A stretch of 9,396 nt of DNA from Bacteroidota bacterium (GCA_023430945.1 JAEYYE010000034.1:1-9396), one strand, 5' to 3'. Counted from the first letter of the stretch, positions 1 through 7,703 are shown. Translations and numbers: made by a program. The notes: a model not told the origin generated them from the letters alone.

Positions 1-1544
1 CTTCGATCGGCCTTTGCGCCGGTTCAACTTCAGTGCAATTGAACGGATCTGTTTCCGGATCCTCCACAACAGGCATCTGGACAACGAGTGGCGACGGCCA
101 GTTCACGCCGGATGCAACAACGCTCGATGCGATCTACGAATTGGGCGTAATGGATCAGGTCAATGGGGCATTGTTGACGCTCACATCCACCAACGAAGGT
201 GAATGTGGTCCATCTTCTGCGGATGTACTCATCACCATCGGTGACGGCATCACCGTAGAAGCCGGAGACGATGTTTCCGCCTGTCTGGACACGCCCGGCA
301 TCACACTTTCAGGGTTGGTGATCGGTGCAACGACAACGGGCGTGTGGTCCACTGCGGGCGATGGTGAATTCAACGAGAATGCTGTGGAGATCAATGCGGT
401 CTATTTGCCGAGCCCGGCCGATATCGAGAACGGAAGTACCTGGGTCCATCTCACTTCAACGAACAACAACGGTTGCGAAGGTGCGATCGATTCCTTGCTG
501 ATCAGCCTGCTTCCGATGCCCGAGGTCGTGGCTGGTGAGGATGTTACGATCTGTCCCAATTCCTCGATCGATCTGATCGGTTCAGCAAGTAATGCCACTA
601 CTGCGTTCTGGTACATGACCGGTTCAGGATCGCTCAGCAACGACACCAGTATCGTGGCCAGCTACCAGTCGGTGGCTGCGGATGCGGGACGGATGATCAC
701 CTTCATATTACAAGGATGGAATGGCTGCGGATTGGTCGAGGATACGCTCCTGGTCTCCGTGATGGATACGATCGCAATGGATGTTTCCTACACTGCCGGA
801 TGTGGATCGACCGAAGTGGTGTTCAGCAACAACACGATCGGTGCAGAAGAGCTCACCTGGTCATTCGGAGATGGCGCGACTTCGCAGGAGACCGGTCCGA
901 TCCACACTTACGCGGCTAACGGAAATTATGAGGTCATCGTTTCGGCGACCGATCAGAACGGTTGCGAAGCGGGCGACACACTTTCGGTGATCGTTCCAGA
1001 AGTTCCGGAGGCATCGTTCACTGCAGATCCATTGGAAGTCGAGTTGTACTTCCCGATCGAATTGGTGAACACCTCAACGAATGCGGTCGCATGGGATTGG
1101 AACATGGGCGATGGTACCACCGATGTGAGCGGCGAGATCACCGAGCATGTATACAACGAAATTGGGATATACCAGATCGAACTGGTGGTAACGAGCGCAA
1201 GTGGCTGCACGGATACGGCAATGGTGAGCGTAACGGTGATCGAGCCGGTGGGCGCCGAACCGATCGTTGTACAGCCGACCGGCATACCCACGGCCTTTAC
1301 GCCGAACGGTGATGGCGTGAACGATATGTTCCTGGTGCGCGGCGGACCATTCGCAGAGTTCCAGTTCAACATCTACGACAACTGGGGTGTTCTGCTCTTC
1401 AGTTCCGATCAACAATCGATCGGTTGGGATGGCAGCTACCGCGGAAAGGAACAGCCCGGCGGCGTGTACATCTACACGTTCAAGGGAAAGACGATCGACG
1501 GAAAGGAAGTGGACATGGCCGGTGACATCAGCATCATTCGTTGA
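1..1544 (+). CDS. Secreted repeat/PKD protein with type B T9SS sorting domain (5' partial)
   Basis: This is the 3' end of a larger surface or adhesin-like protein. The frame is open from base 3 with no convincing start, so the N-terminus lies outside the window. Three related repeats of about 90 residues begin at cysteine codons at 15, 282 and 552 and share a G-x-W-T/S-T-x-GDG-x-F core; the third is degenerate. Two PKD domains follow, at about 789-995 (SFGDG) and 1008-1238 (NMGDG). The last ~86 residues (1284-1541) carry the gliding-motility-associated C-terminal signature: IPTAFTPNGDGVND, then IYDNWG, GWDG and PGGVYIY. In this family the domain is a type B sorting signal for export by the T9SS and cell-surface attachment. 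The PorP/SprF-like gene directly downstream fits the known pairing of type B substrates with SprF-like partners. An adhesive or motility role is inference; the export signal is firm. Confidence 0.93.
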   Translation, partial: SIGLCAGSTSVQLNGSVSGSSTTGIWTTSGDGQFTPDATTLDAIYELGVMDQVNGALLTLTSTNEGECGPSSADVLITIGDGITVEAGDDVSACLDTPGITLSGLVIGATTTGVWSTAGDGEFNENAVEINAVYLPSPADIENGSTWVHLTSTNNNGCEGAIDSLLISLLPMPEVVAGEDVTICPNSSIDLIGSASNATTAFWYMTGSGSLSNDTSIVASYQSVAADAGRMITFILQGWNGCGLVEDTLLVSVMDTIAMDVSYTAGCGSTEVVFSNNTIGAEELTWSFGDGATSQETGPIHTYAANGNYEVIVSATDQNGCEAGDTLSVIVPEVPEASFTADPLEVELYFPIELVNTSTNAVAWDWNMGDGTTDVSGEITEHVYNEIGIYQIELVVTSASGCTDTAMVSVTVIEPVGAEPIVVQPTGIPTAFTPNGDGVNDMFLVRGGPFAEFQFNIYDNWGVLLFSSDQQSIGWDGSYRGKEQPGGVYIYTFKGKTIDGKEVDMAGDISIIR

Positions 1545-1555
1545 ACCAGGGACCG

Positions 1556-2536
1556 ATGAAAAAGGCACTACTCAAACTCAGCGTGATCGGATCGTTGGTC
1601 GCTGGGAACGTTTCCGCGCAGGACCATCATTTCTCACAGTACGATGCATCGGGCGCGATCCTGAATCCTGCGCTCACCGGCATGTTCGGAGCAGGATCCA
1701 ACGACTTCACCGCCGGTCTTCAACACCGTGATCAATGGCGCGGACTTGCACGCAAACCCTTCACCCGATCAGCGGCGTGGTTCGAGGCAGCTACGAAGGA
1801 ACGCTACGGCTATGGGGCATACGCTGTGCTGGACAAGGCTGGATCGAGCGGCTACGGCACGTTGAATTTCATGGTCTCAGGTGCGTACGACATCGTGAGC
1901 GCGGAGCATCGCGATGAACACCAACTTACCGCCGGTCTGCAACTCGGGCTTATTCAGCGCAGCTTCGATCCCGGTGGCTACACGTTCGACAGCCAGTACA
2001 CAGGCACCGACCAGATCTTCGACAGCAGCCTGCCGAGCGGGGAGAATTTCGCCCGATCCTCATTGATCGGCCTCGATGCCACCGTTGGTGTAGCCTATGT
2101 GAACATGGAATTCGAGAAGCGCGTGCGGCCTTTCGGCGGCTTCAGCATTGCCCACGTCACAAGAGCGCGCGCATCGTTCACCGATCAGGGGGATCGCACA
2201 CCGGTGCGCATTTCAGCACATGCAGGTGCGGAGATCGATGCGGCCGACAGGCTTACGCTCACACCGGGAATGCTCTTCATGGCGCAGGCCGGTGTAACGC
2301 AGGTGAACGCGAACCTCCTGGGATCCTATGAGCTCGATGATAGTGACTATGATTTGTTGCTGGGCTTGGGTTATCGTACGAGCGATGCGGTGATCATTCA
2401 GACCGGCATACGATACAAAACAACGATGATGCGCATCTCCTACGATCGGAACATCTCCGGCCTCAAGAACTACACCGGTGGCATGGGCGGGTTCGAGATC
2501 TCGCTCGTGCACAGCGGAATGTTCAAGGGTGAATGA
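1556..2536 (+). CDS. PorP/SprF family type IX secretion system membrane protein
   Basis: A 326-residue outer-membrane beta-barrel-type protein. The ATG at 1556 is preferred over an in-frame TTG at 1541 because it gives a clean signal peptide: MKK, a hydrophobic stretch, and a cut after NVSA before QDHHFSQY. The mature N-terminus HFSQYDASGAILNPALTGMF matches the family hallmark of FSQY followed by a LNPA(xx)G motif. The rest alternates short amphipathic strands with Gly/Asp turns, typical of PorP/SprF. It starts 11 bases after the stop of the type B CTD protein, so the two are very likely co-transcribed. In Flavobacterium, SprF-like proteins are needed for secretion or attachment of their neighbouring type B substrate. 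The partner relationship here is inferred from synteny. There are too many paralogues in this family to assign a gene symbol. Confidence 0.92.
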   Translation: MKKALLKLSVIGSLVAGNVSAQDHHFSQYDASGAILNPALTGMFGAGSNDFTAGLQHRDQWRGLARKPFTRSAAWFEAATKERYGYGAYAVLDKAGSSGYGTLNFMVSGAYDIVSAEHRDEHQLTAGLQLGLIQRSFDPGGYTFDSQYTGTDQIFDSSLPSGENFARSSLIGLDATVGVAYVNMEFEKRVRPFGGFSIAHVTRARASFTDQGDRTPVRISAHAGAEIDAADRLTLTPGMLFMAQAGVTQVNANLLGSYELDDSDYDLLLGLGYRTSDAVIIQTGIRYKTTMMRISYDRNISGLKNYTGGMGGFEISLVHSGMFKGE

Positions 2537-2556
2537 CCGTCCAGACGGGTCATTTT
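2534..2556 (+). terminator. Possible intrinsic terminator after the PorP/SprF gene
   Basis: TGACCGT (2534-2540) can pair with AC-GGTCA (2545-2552, one bulged G) around a CCAG loop, followed directly by TTTT. The stem starts on the stop codon itself. The hairpin is short and the U-run is only four bases, so termination may be weak and partly leaky into the next gene. Confidence 0.35.
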
Positions 2557-2610
2557 GCCGCTCGTAGGATCTGCGGACCAGATCGATACGGATCGGCAGA
2601 AATTTCGTTC

Positions 2611-3081
2611 ATGTTCCGGATCGAACGGCTGCCAGGACGGACCTATGTTCTCTTCAAAGAAGACCGTGAGATCGGCCGGCTGATCCAACCCAGCAGTTGG
2701 AAGGAAAGAGCGGAGATCCTGCTACCGGAAGGGCTTTTTGTGATCACCGGACAGAAAGGCTTTTGGACCACCGGTTTCACCGTGAAATTCAATGGTCACG
2801 CGGTGATGGAGATCACGTACACCTGGATAGGCGGCGCAAAGCTCGAGCGGCCCGGACAACCGGAGCGATCACTGGAATACAGGCCGGTCTCGTTCTGGAA
2901 ACAGTGCTTCAAGGTGATCGACAGTTCTGGCCGTGAACGCATGCTGTTGTGGGCGAGACATACCTGGAAGAGCATCGATCCCGATCATATCGTTGAAGTG
3001 ATGCATGAACCTCCGATCGAGCCGTTGGAAGTGTTCGCGATCATCCATGCGATCAATATGGGATATCGAAGATCCGTCTGA
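2611..3081 (+). CDS. Unrecognised protein, tryptophan-rich, possibly tubby/LURP-like fold
   Basis: A 156-residue protein without a signal peptide or membrane segment. The ATG at 2611 (MFRIERLPGR) is preferred. An upstream ATG at 2533 overlaps the previous stop codon, but its extra 26 residues are low-quality sequence read through the hairpin. The protein looks like an all-beta core: repeated short strands with aromatic residues (GFWTTGF, TYTWIGG, SFWKQCF, ARHTWKS) and a hydrophobic C-terminal helix (EPLEVFAIIHAINMGY). A beta core ending in a hydrophobic helix recalls tubby C-terminal/LURP-one-like proteins, but I cannot confirm this and assign no function. It follows the PorP/SprF gene by 74 bases on the same strand and converges on the next gene with a 9-base gap. 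Confidence 0.72.
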   Translation: MFRIERLPGRTYVLFKEDREIGRLIQPSSWKERAEILLPEGLFVITGQKGFWTTGFTVKFNGHAVMEITYTWIGGAKLERPGQPERSLEYRPVSFWKQCFKVIDSSGRERMLLWARHTWKSIDPDHIVEVMHEPPIEPLEVFAIIHAINMGYRRSV

Positions 3082-3090
3082 AACGGTAGA

Positions 3091-4683
3091 TCATCTCCGC
3101 AACGCGTAGAGCCTGCAATTGGCGGTCGCATGCTTCAACTCATAACCCGCTTCGATCGATCGGAATGCATTCACAACGCATGTATCGGTCGGCAGTTCCA
3201 TGCTGCCCAGAATGAACACATGGTCGATCTTCCGACGTGGCCCATCCCTGTCACTTTCCCAATACAGGCACGGCCTTCCGTCGTGATGCCGATCGTTCAG
3301 CAGGAAATAGGGCATGGGCTTCTTCGCCCAAACGACCGGGAAATAACCAGTGCCTGTTTCATAATTGTTCAGTAGTATCACCGGATGTTCGATCGCTATA
3401 TGATCGATCATGTGTGCGTGGAACCAGTTGTCCGAAAAGTTCAACGGCAATACCACGCTACCCGCCGGAATGAGCCTGGCGAAGCTGTTGCATTCACTCG
3501 CGACCGCGCCATGGTCCCGCGCCAGTCGTGTCTGAAGTACGATCGTTCGAAATTGCAGCACGAGCACCACCGCGATCAACGGGATGGTGAGCCAGCGCGG
3601 CAGAACCATTACAGAGAGCCAGAGCAGCGCGAACACGAAGCATAACATCGCAAGCCGGATCGAAATGAAACCGGCCGAGCCGTTGGAATCCGGCAGGATG
3701 AAGTACGCTGTGAGGATCATGAAGAGCAGGAATGCGCCGGTCTCTGCATTCTCTGGGAGCGGAAGTTTTTTCTTTATGCTGCGCACGAGGATCACCAAAG
3801 CCGCGCCCAACAAAAGCAGTACGATCTTCGCAACCAGATCCGCACGAAAGATCTCCTGTTCATTGCCGAAAACGATCAGCGGCCGCAATTCCCAAAGCCA
3901 CTGGAGATGATCCTTCAGTGATAAAAGATGCGCTTCGCCTGGGATCTGGATCGACAGATGATAGATCACCGTGAACAGGAGTGGAAGCGCCAGCGGGATA
4001 AGCAGATCCAGGAAGTTCCGGATCATGATCCGCTTCCGATCAGGCCGGTCTTTCGCTTTGCGAAGGCGCCACACGGTTCGGATGGAATGAAGGATCATCG
4101 CCACCGTGAGGATGGCGAAGGGCAACAGGTGGCACAGGTAAACAACCGTTGCGAGCACCGTCATTTTCGATCGGAATGAAGTTGCCGTCCGCTGATCTTC
4201 TTTGAACAGAATGCCGATCGCGACCAGCAGCAACACCGTGCCCAGCATGAAGTTGTAGAAGCCGCCCATGAACGGGAACGTGTAGAGGAACGGGAAGATG
4301 AAATAGCAGATCGCCAGATCACCCTTCATGCTCCGGATAAGGAAGCGGAAGGCGTAAGCGAACGAGATCAGGATCAGTGCCGCAAGGATCTTTCCGGCCA
4401 CGGCGGCATCGAAAACGATCATCAACGCGGCGAGCAGCAGGTGGCCTGTCCAATTGGGCACGAGCGTGGGATTGAATGAGTACCATTCGCGTGCGATCGG
4501 ATCGCCGGCAAGAAGCTCCGCCATCAACCGTGCATTGTACAAATGGGCCGGCCCATCGTAAGTGACGAAGAAGCCCGAACTGAAGATGGGTGATAGATGC
4601 AGCAGAACGATCGCGAGGAAGATGAACGGTTCCGCGGAACGCAGCCGGCCGCGGCCCAACAGGAATTTGCTGTGCGATCCCAT
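3091..4683 (-). CDS. Polytopic membrane protein, GT-C glycosyltransferase-like
   Basis: A 530-residue integral membrane protein. The ATG at 4683 (MGSHSKFLLG) is preferred to an in-frame TTG at 4716. After a basic N-terminus there is a first helix (about residues 17-39), then a loop with FVTYDGPAHLYNA (Asp43, His47). About ten more hydrophobic segments run to about residue 400, and a soluble tail of about 130 residues ends in NCRLYALRR. One early acidic loop after helix 1, many helices and a C-terminal extracytoplasmic domain match the layout of GT-C enzymes, which use lipid-phosphate sugar donors, so Asp43 would be the candidate catalytic residue. This is inference from architecture; no specific family is recognised. 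It lies 70 bases downstream of pdeM on the same strand with no visible promoter, so they may share a transcript. Substrate is unknown. Confidence 0.8.
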   Translation of the reverse strand: MGSHSKFLLGRGRLRSAEPFIFLAIVLLHLSPIFSSGFFVTYDGPAHLYNARLMAELLAGDPIAREWYSFNPTLVPNWTGHLLLAALMIVFDAAVAGKILAALILISFAYAFRFLIRSMKGDLAICYFIFPFLYTFPFMGGFYNFMLGTVLLLVAIGILFKEDQRTATSFRSKMTVLATVVYLCHLLPFAILTVAMILHSIRTVWRLRKAKDRPDRKRIMIRNFLDLLIPLALPLLFTVIYHLSIQIPGEAHLLSLKDHLQWLWELRPLIVFGNEQEIFRADLVAKIVLLLLGAALVILVRSIKKKLPLPENAETGAFLLFMILTAYFILPDSNGSAGFISIRLAMLCFVFALLWLSVMVLPRWLTIPLIAVVLVLQFRTIVLQTRLARDHGAVASECNSFARLIPAGSVVLPLNFSDNWFHAHMIDHIAIEHPVILLNNYETGTGYFPVVWAKKPMPYFLLNDRHHDGRPCLYWESDRDGPRRKIDHVFILGSMELPTDTCVVNAFRSIEAGYELKHATANCRLYALRR

Positions 4684-4753
4684 TTCTCCATTGCACCGCG
4701 ATCGATGCCACGGCAAGGAACGAGATCTTTTGGATGAATTGTGGACCGGCCGA

Positions 4754-5425
4754 TCAGCTCCGGATCCGCGCCCGCTCCAGCCCGCTGCTCACATCAAGCA
4801 CCGCGCGATCGGTAACGGCGAAAACCCGATCGGTCGCAGTTGGCTTCATGATGAAAAGGCCCGTATTGGTGCCGAAGGCCGGCAACAACGCCTGCTTCTC
4901 GCCGAAAAGGAAACACGGCATGCGCATCGATCCGTGAACGAGCGCCTCCAGCTTCACGCCGGGATGCACATGGCCGCTGATCACATACGTTCCCGGCCGA
5001 TCCGCAGGCTCATGAGTCAACACGAAAGGCCCTTCCTCGATAGTATCGGTATGCACCTTCAGGCAGGCGTCATCGTAGCGCCGATCGGCGAGAATGTCGT
5101 GGTTGCCCATTACCAGGTGGATCGGGATCTCCTGCGCCTTGCACCACGCCGCGAAGGTTTCCCATTGCCGGTTGTGCACGCTGTGGAACAGATCGCCGAG
5201 CAGGATCAACCGCTCCGGCCGGAATTCCGCGATCAACCGATCGAGCCGTGCGAGCGTTACCTGATCGGAACCTTCGGGAAGCGGGATCCCTGCCTTGCGG
5301 AAATGCGCCGCCTTGCCCAGGTGAAGATCCGCCACGATCAGCCACCGCATACGCGCCCAGTACAAAGCGCGGTAGGGGTGGAGCAGCAGCTGTTCGCCAG
5401 CGATCTCAAGGGTTGCAGGAAGCAC
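4754..5425 (-). CDS. pdeM: Ligase-associated DNA damage response phosphoesterase PdeM
   Basis: A 223-residue metallophosphoesterase. All motifs of the calcineurin-like fold are present in order: DLHLG (Asp33, His35), GD (Asp78), GNHD (Asn108-Asp110), a His in THEP (His138) and GHVH (His152, His154). The text around the first motif, RALYW...ADLHLGKAAHFRKAG, is characteristic of PdeM rather than of general phosphodiesterases. Family members act as endonuclease/phosphodiesterase partners in the Lhr-ligase-exonuclease repair set; none of those partners is in this window. The start is GTG at 5425: it preserves the family's N-terminal beta strand, and an in-frame TAA lies four codons upstream at 5435-5437. 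A start at the internal ATG (5350) would remove the conserved RALYW segment. The GTG lies four bases after a perfect TAACTTTG promoter element, suggesting a leaderless transcript. Confidence 0.92.
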   Translation of the reverse strand: MLPATLEIAGEQLLLHPYRALYWARMRWLIVADLHLGKAAHFRKAGIPLPEGSDQVTLARLDRLIAEFRPERLILLGDLFHSVHNRQWETFAAWCKAQEIPIHLVMGNHDILADRRYDDACLKVHTDTIEEGPFVLTHEPADRPGTYVISGHVHPGVKLEALVHGSMRMPCFLFGEKQALLPAFGTNTGLFIMKPTATDRVFAVTDRAVLDVSSGLERARIRS

Positions 5426-5429
5426 ACGC

Positions 5430-5437
5430 CAAAGTTA
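5430..5437 (-). promoter_or_regulatory. Bacteroidota -7 promoter element (TAACTTTG) of pdeM
   Basis: Read on the minus strand, TAACTTTG matches TAnnTTTG exactly. Only four bases (GCGT) separate it from the GTG start, which would place the transcription start at or very near the initiation codon. The first two bases of the element overlap the in-frame TAA. I see no good -33 TTG partner; the DNA further upstream is a GATC-rich tract. Confidence 0.55.
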
Positions 5438-5445
5438 GTCGGAGC

Positions 5446-5473
5446 GATCGGTCGATCAGATGATCGGATGATC
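5446..5473. repeat. Four GATC sites at exact 8-base spacing
   Basis: GATC begins at 5446, 5454, 5462 and 5470, a tandem array of GATCnnnn units in the 96-base gap between the cytochrome b gene and pdeM. It lies immediately upstream of the pdeM -7 element. The rest of the gap (5474-5521) holds two more overlapping GATC sites near 5513 and nothing else I can name. Confidence 0.7.
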
Positions 5474-5521
5474 AGAAAATGAACATCCTCTGGATGATGG
5501 TGGATCGATCGCGTTTCCCAA

Positions 5522-6103
5522 TCAGCTGATCCGCTCGCCCGGCCCGCCACTGATGATCCTCGAGATGATCCCTTTTTGATCGGTGAACTCGGCGATCAAA
5601 ACGCCCGCTAAATGGAGGATGATGAACGGGACCAGATAGTAGATGGAAAGTTCGTGGATCGATTCAACGGTCTTCTTGATCTCCTTTGGACCGAACTCAA
5701 TGATCAAGCCAGTGACCAGTGAGATCACCACTCCGATGTAGAAGATCACATACGTCCACTTCTGGAATTTTTCCTTGAACGAGGAACGTTCGTTGAACGG
5801 ATCGGGTAATTTCATCCGCCCAGAGAACAACAGGAAAAGCCGCAGGGTGAACAATCCAACGAGGAGATAGCCGGTATAGACATGCCATTTCCACATCGGT
5901 TCCCTGATCTGTTTGGCCAGTACGATCAGTTGATCTTGCGAGAGCTCCACACCATTTTGCTTAAGATAACTTCCCATGATCGCGGACGTGTTGTCACGGT
6001 TCAACCAGGTAAGCCGCAGGAAGATCGTGATCAATAGAAAAGCGAATGCAATGGCGATCGCCCAGTGAAAGATCCGGTACCATCTGGAGTAGGCTTCGGT
6101 CAT
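5522..6103 (-). CDS. Cytochrome b561-type four-helix membrane protein
   Basis: A 193-residue membrane protein of the cytochrome b561/hydrogenase-type b family. The ATG at 6103 (MTEAYSRWYRIFHW) is chosen over an upstream in-frame start because the protein then opens with the family-typical R-x-x-H-W before helix 1. Four hydrophobic helices are visible (about residues 11-32, 72-94, 114-136 and 150-172). Four histidines sit at helix positions expected for ligating two b hemes: His13, His74 (WKWHVYTGY), His150 (IHE) and His164 (LHLAG). The family transfers electrons across or within the inner membrane, often for a periplasmic partner. The gene begins 25 bases after the stop of the PNGase F-like gene and has no visible promoter of its own, so it is probably co-transcribed with it. 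The redox partner is unknown. Confidence 0.85.
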   Translation of the reverse strand: MTEAYSRWYRIFHWAIAIAFAFLLITIFLRLTWLNRDNTSAIMGSYLKQNGVELSQDQLIVLAKQIREPMWKWHVYTGYLLVGLFTLRLFLLFSGRMKLPDPFNERSSFKEKFQKWTYVIFYIGVVISLVTGLIIEFGPKEIKKTVESIHELSIYYLVPFIILHLAGVLIAEFTDQKGIISRIISGGPGERIS

Positions 6104-6128
6104 GGCCTGTGATCTTTGGTGGATCAAG

Positions 6129-7676
6129 CTACTCCACCACCACCGCACCCGCAACAACAGCCTCACGCCCCTGCACCTTCACAAAATAAGTCCCCGCAGC
6201 CACCCGACGAACATCAAACCGGAAACCCTCCACTGCATCCTTCGAAGCAAAATGCCAGTTCTTCAAGGTCGCTCCAGTCACATCATGCAAGGTCACAACA
6301 CAAGGTCCCAGTTCATTCTTCAGCGCTAACGTGAAGTTCCCGTTAGCCGGATTCGGGCCGATCGTAATCCCGTTCTCCTCTTCCCGCGCGATCGAAGCCA
6401 CACCAACCACCGAAGGTGAATTCGATCCGCTGATCACATACGCGCCCACGCGGTAGAACGGATTGTAACCATCGTTGCAATCGGGGCAGGTCTGGCCGCT
6501 CACGCAAGCCGGGTTGTTCGCATGGCACAGGTCCACGTAATCATTCTGGAAGATGTACGAAAGATCCAGCGGCGATCCGGTCAGCAGCGAAGTGAGATCG
6601 TACTCGTAAGGCTGTGCGATCGCTCCCGGACACCAGCCCGCGCGATTGTATTGCCACGTGCCGTTCTGCGGCGAGCAACCATCGGGATTCGGGTTGCAGT
6701 CGGTCCATAGCGCTTGCGTGAAGGTGGTCCCGTTCACCACGATCTCGTGCGTCGCATTGAAGAATTCCGCAGCGTTCCCGGTGTTGTTCTGTCCCCAGCC
6801 ATGGCCGCTCGTCACCAGCCGCAACTTGGCCGAAACCGCAGCGCCCGGATCGATGCTCACATTTTCCGCAGGTTGCAAATTGGCCGGATCCCCGAAATTG
6901 TAATTGCCGTGCCACGCGGTATGCACGTTCGTGTAAAGGAACTCAGGCGTGCCGGCCTCGTAGGTCAACTCCAGATCCATCTTCCAGCCGCCGGTGCCCC
7001 ACGTATCGATGTACATGCGTATCGGCGTGTTGCCCTGCAGGATCGATGAGAAGTCCGTCACATCCAGTTCATGGTCGCACGCCACGCCGTACGGCGTTAT
7101 GTAGCGGATGATCTCCACCCACTCACCATTGGGCGCCATCGCCTGAATGCTTGCCAGCCGGTCCCAATCATCGCAGCCGCCCGCCACGCTCGGGCAGGTC
7201 ACCACCAGGTGCGCCATGATCCGATCGTACGCACCCACCGATTGCGGCAACGCATATTCGTTCTCATACCACTGGCTGCCTATCGTGCCCCAATCGATCA
7301 CCGCATCATCCATGCTCATCACCACGCGATCGGCGATCGCGCTCGTCACCTCCACCGTCACGCTCTGGGTCGCCGTGTTGCCGTTGCTCGCCACCGCCAC
7401 GGCCTCCACCGTATGCGTGCCATAGCTGGAAGGCGTCCACCATGTGTGGTAAGTGCCGTTGCCGAACACTTCGCCAAGCTCCACGCCATCCACCGTGAAG
7501 TTGACGGAACTGATCGTATGCGGCTCATCGATCGTGGCCGTGGCGTACAGCGGATACGCGTGCAGCGCAGGCATCTCCACCGGAAAGGCATCGGTAAGCC
7601 GCACGCTCAGCACGGGATCTTGCGCGCATAGCGCGGTGGAAAGCGCCAACGGAAACAAAAAGAAGAATGAACGCAT
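6129..7676 (-). CDS. Secreted PNGase F-like protein with type A T9SS sorting domain
   Basis: A 515-residue exported protein. Layout: signal peptide (MRSFFFLFPLALSTALCA, cut before QD), a bacterial Ig-like domain (about 25-110), a two-domain PNGase F-like region (about 115-420), and a type A T9SS C-terminal domain (about 436-515: IGPNPANGNFTL ... AAGTYFVKV). Strong similarity to Elizabethkingia PNGase F, compared from memory, includes CDDWDR, GEWVEIIRYITPYG, ELDVTDFSSIL, GNAAEF and NRAGWCPG. By that alignment catalytic Asp60 is Asp172 and Glu206 is Glu304, but Glu118 is replaced by Asp224 (MYIDTW). The Cys51-Cys56 pair is kept (161/168) while the Cys204-Cys208 pair is lost (Ala/Phe). A four-cysteine segment (384, 391, 397, 400) is inserted near the end of the second domain. 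Family enzymes remove N-glycans from glycoproteins; whether this one does is uncertain. Confidence 0.9.
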   Translation of the reverse strand: MRSFFFLFPLALSTALCAQDPVLSVRLTDAFPVEMPALHAYPLYATATIDEPHTISSVNFTVDGVELGEVFGNGTYHTWWTPSSYGTHTVEAVAVASNGNTATQSVTVEVTSAIADRVVMSMDDAVIDWGTIGSQWYENEYALPQSVGAYDRIMAHLVVTCPSVAGGCDDWDRLASIQAMAPNGEWVEIIRYITPYGVACDHELDVTDFSSILQGNTPIRMYIDTWGTGGWKMDLELTYEAGTPEFLYTNVHTAWHGNYNFGDPANLQPAENVSIDPGAAVSAKLRLVTSGHGWGQNNTGNAAEFFNATHEIVVNGTTFTQALWTDCNPNPDGCSPQNGTWQYNRAGWCPGAIAQPYEYDLTSLLTGSPLDLSYIFQNDYVDLCHANNPACVSGQTCPDCNDGYNPFYRVGAYVISGSNSPSVVGVASIAREEENGITIGPNPANGNFTLALKNELGPCVVTLHDVTGATLKNWHFASKDAVEGFRFDVRRVAAGTYFVKVQGREAVVAGAVVVE

Positions 7677-7703
7677 GGTTGATCGGGATCAGGTGGTGTG
7701 AGC

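Noticed and set aside
953..1568. Overlapping minus-strand open frames of 139 and 164 codons
   Set aside because: Both are antisense to the PKD and C-terminal domains of the secreted protein, whose plus-strand translation is clearly the real one.
2533..2610. N-terminal extension of the 2611-3081 protein starting at the ATG overlapping the PorP/SprF stop
   Set aside because: The ATGA overlap would suggest coupling, but the 26 added residues read through the hairpin and look non-protein-like. The ATG at 2611 gives a better N-terminus. It remains possible.
4562..5482. A 306-codon open frame on the plus strand opposite pdeM and the GT-C-like gene
   Set aside because: It lies antisense to pdeM, which has a complete motif set, and to a clear membrane protein. 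Its translation is Arg/Pro/His-rich with no domain. The long opening is a by-product of GC-rich codons on the other strand.
5522..6166. Longer cytochrome b protein starting at 6166
   Set aside because: The 21 extra residues overlap the PNGase F-like 3' end and lack family character; MTEAYSRWYRIFHW at 6103 is the natural start.
7071..7631. A 186-codon His/Arg-rich open frame on the plus strand
   Set aside because: It is the reverse-strand shadow of the PNGase F-like gene. The His/Arg bias comes from reading GATC- and GCG-rich codons backwards.
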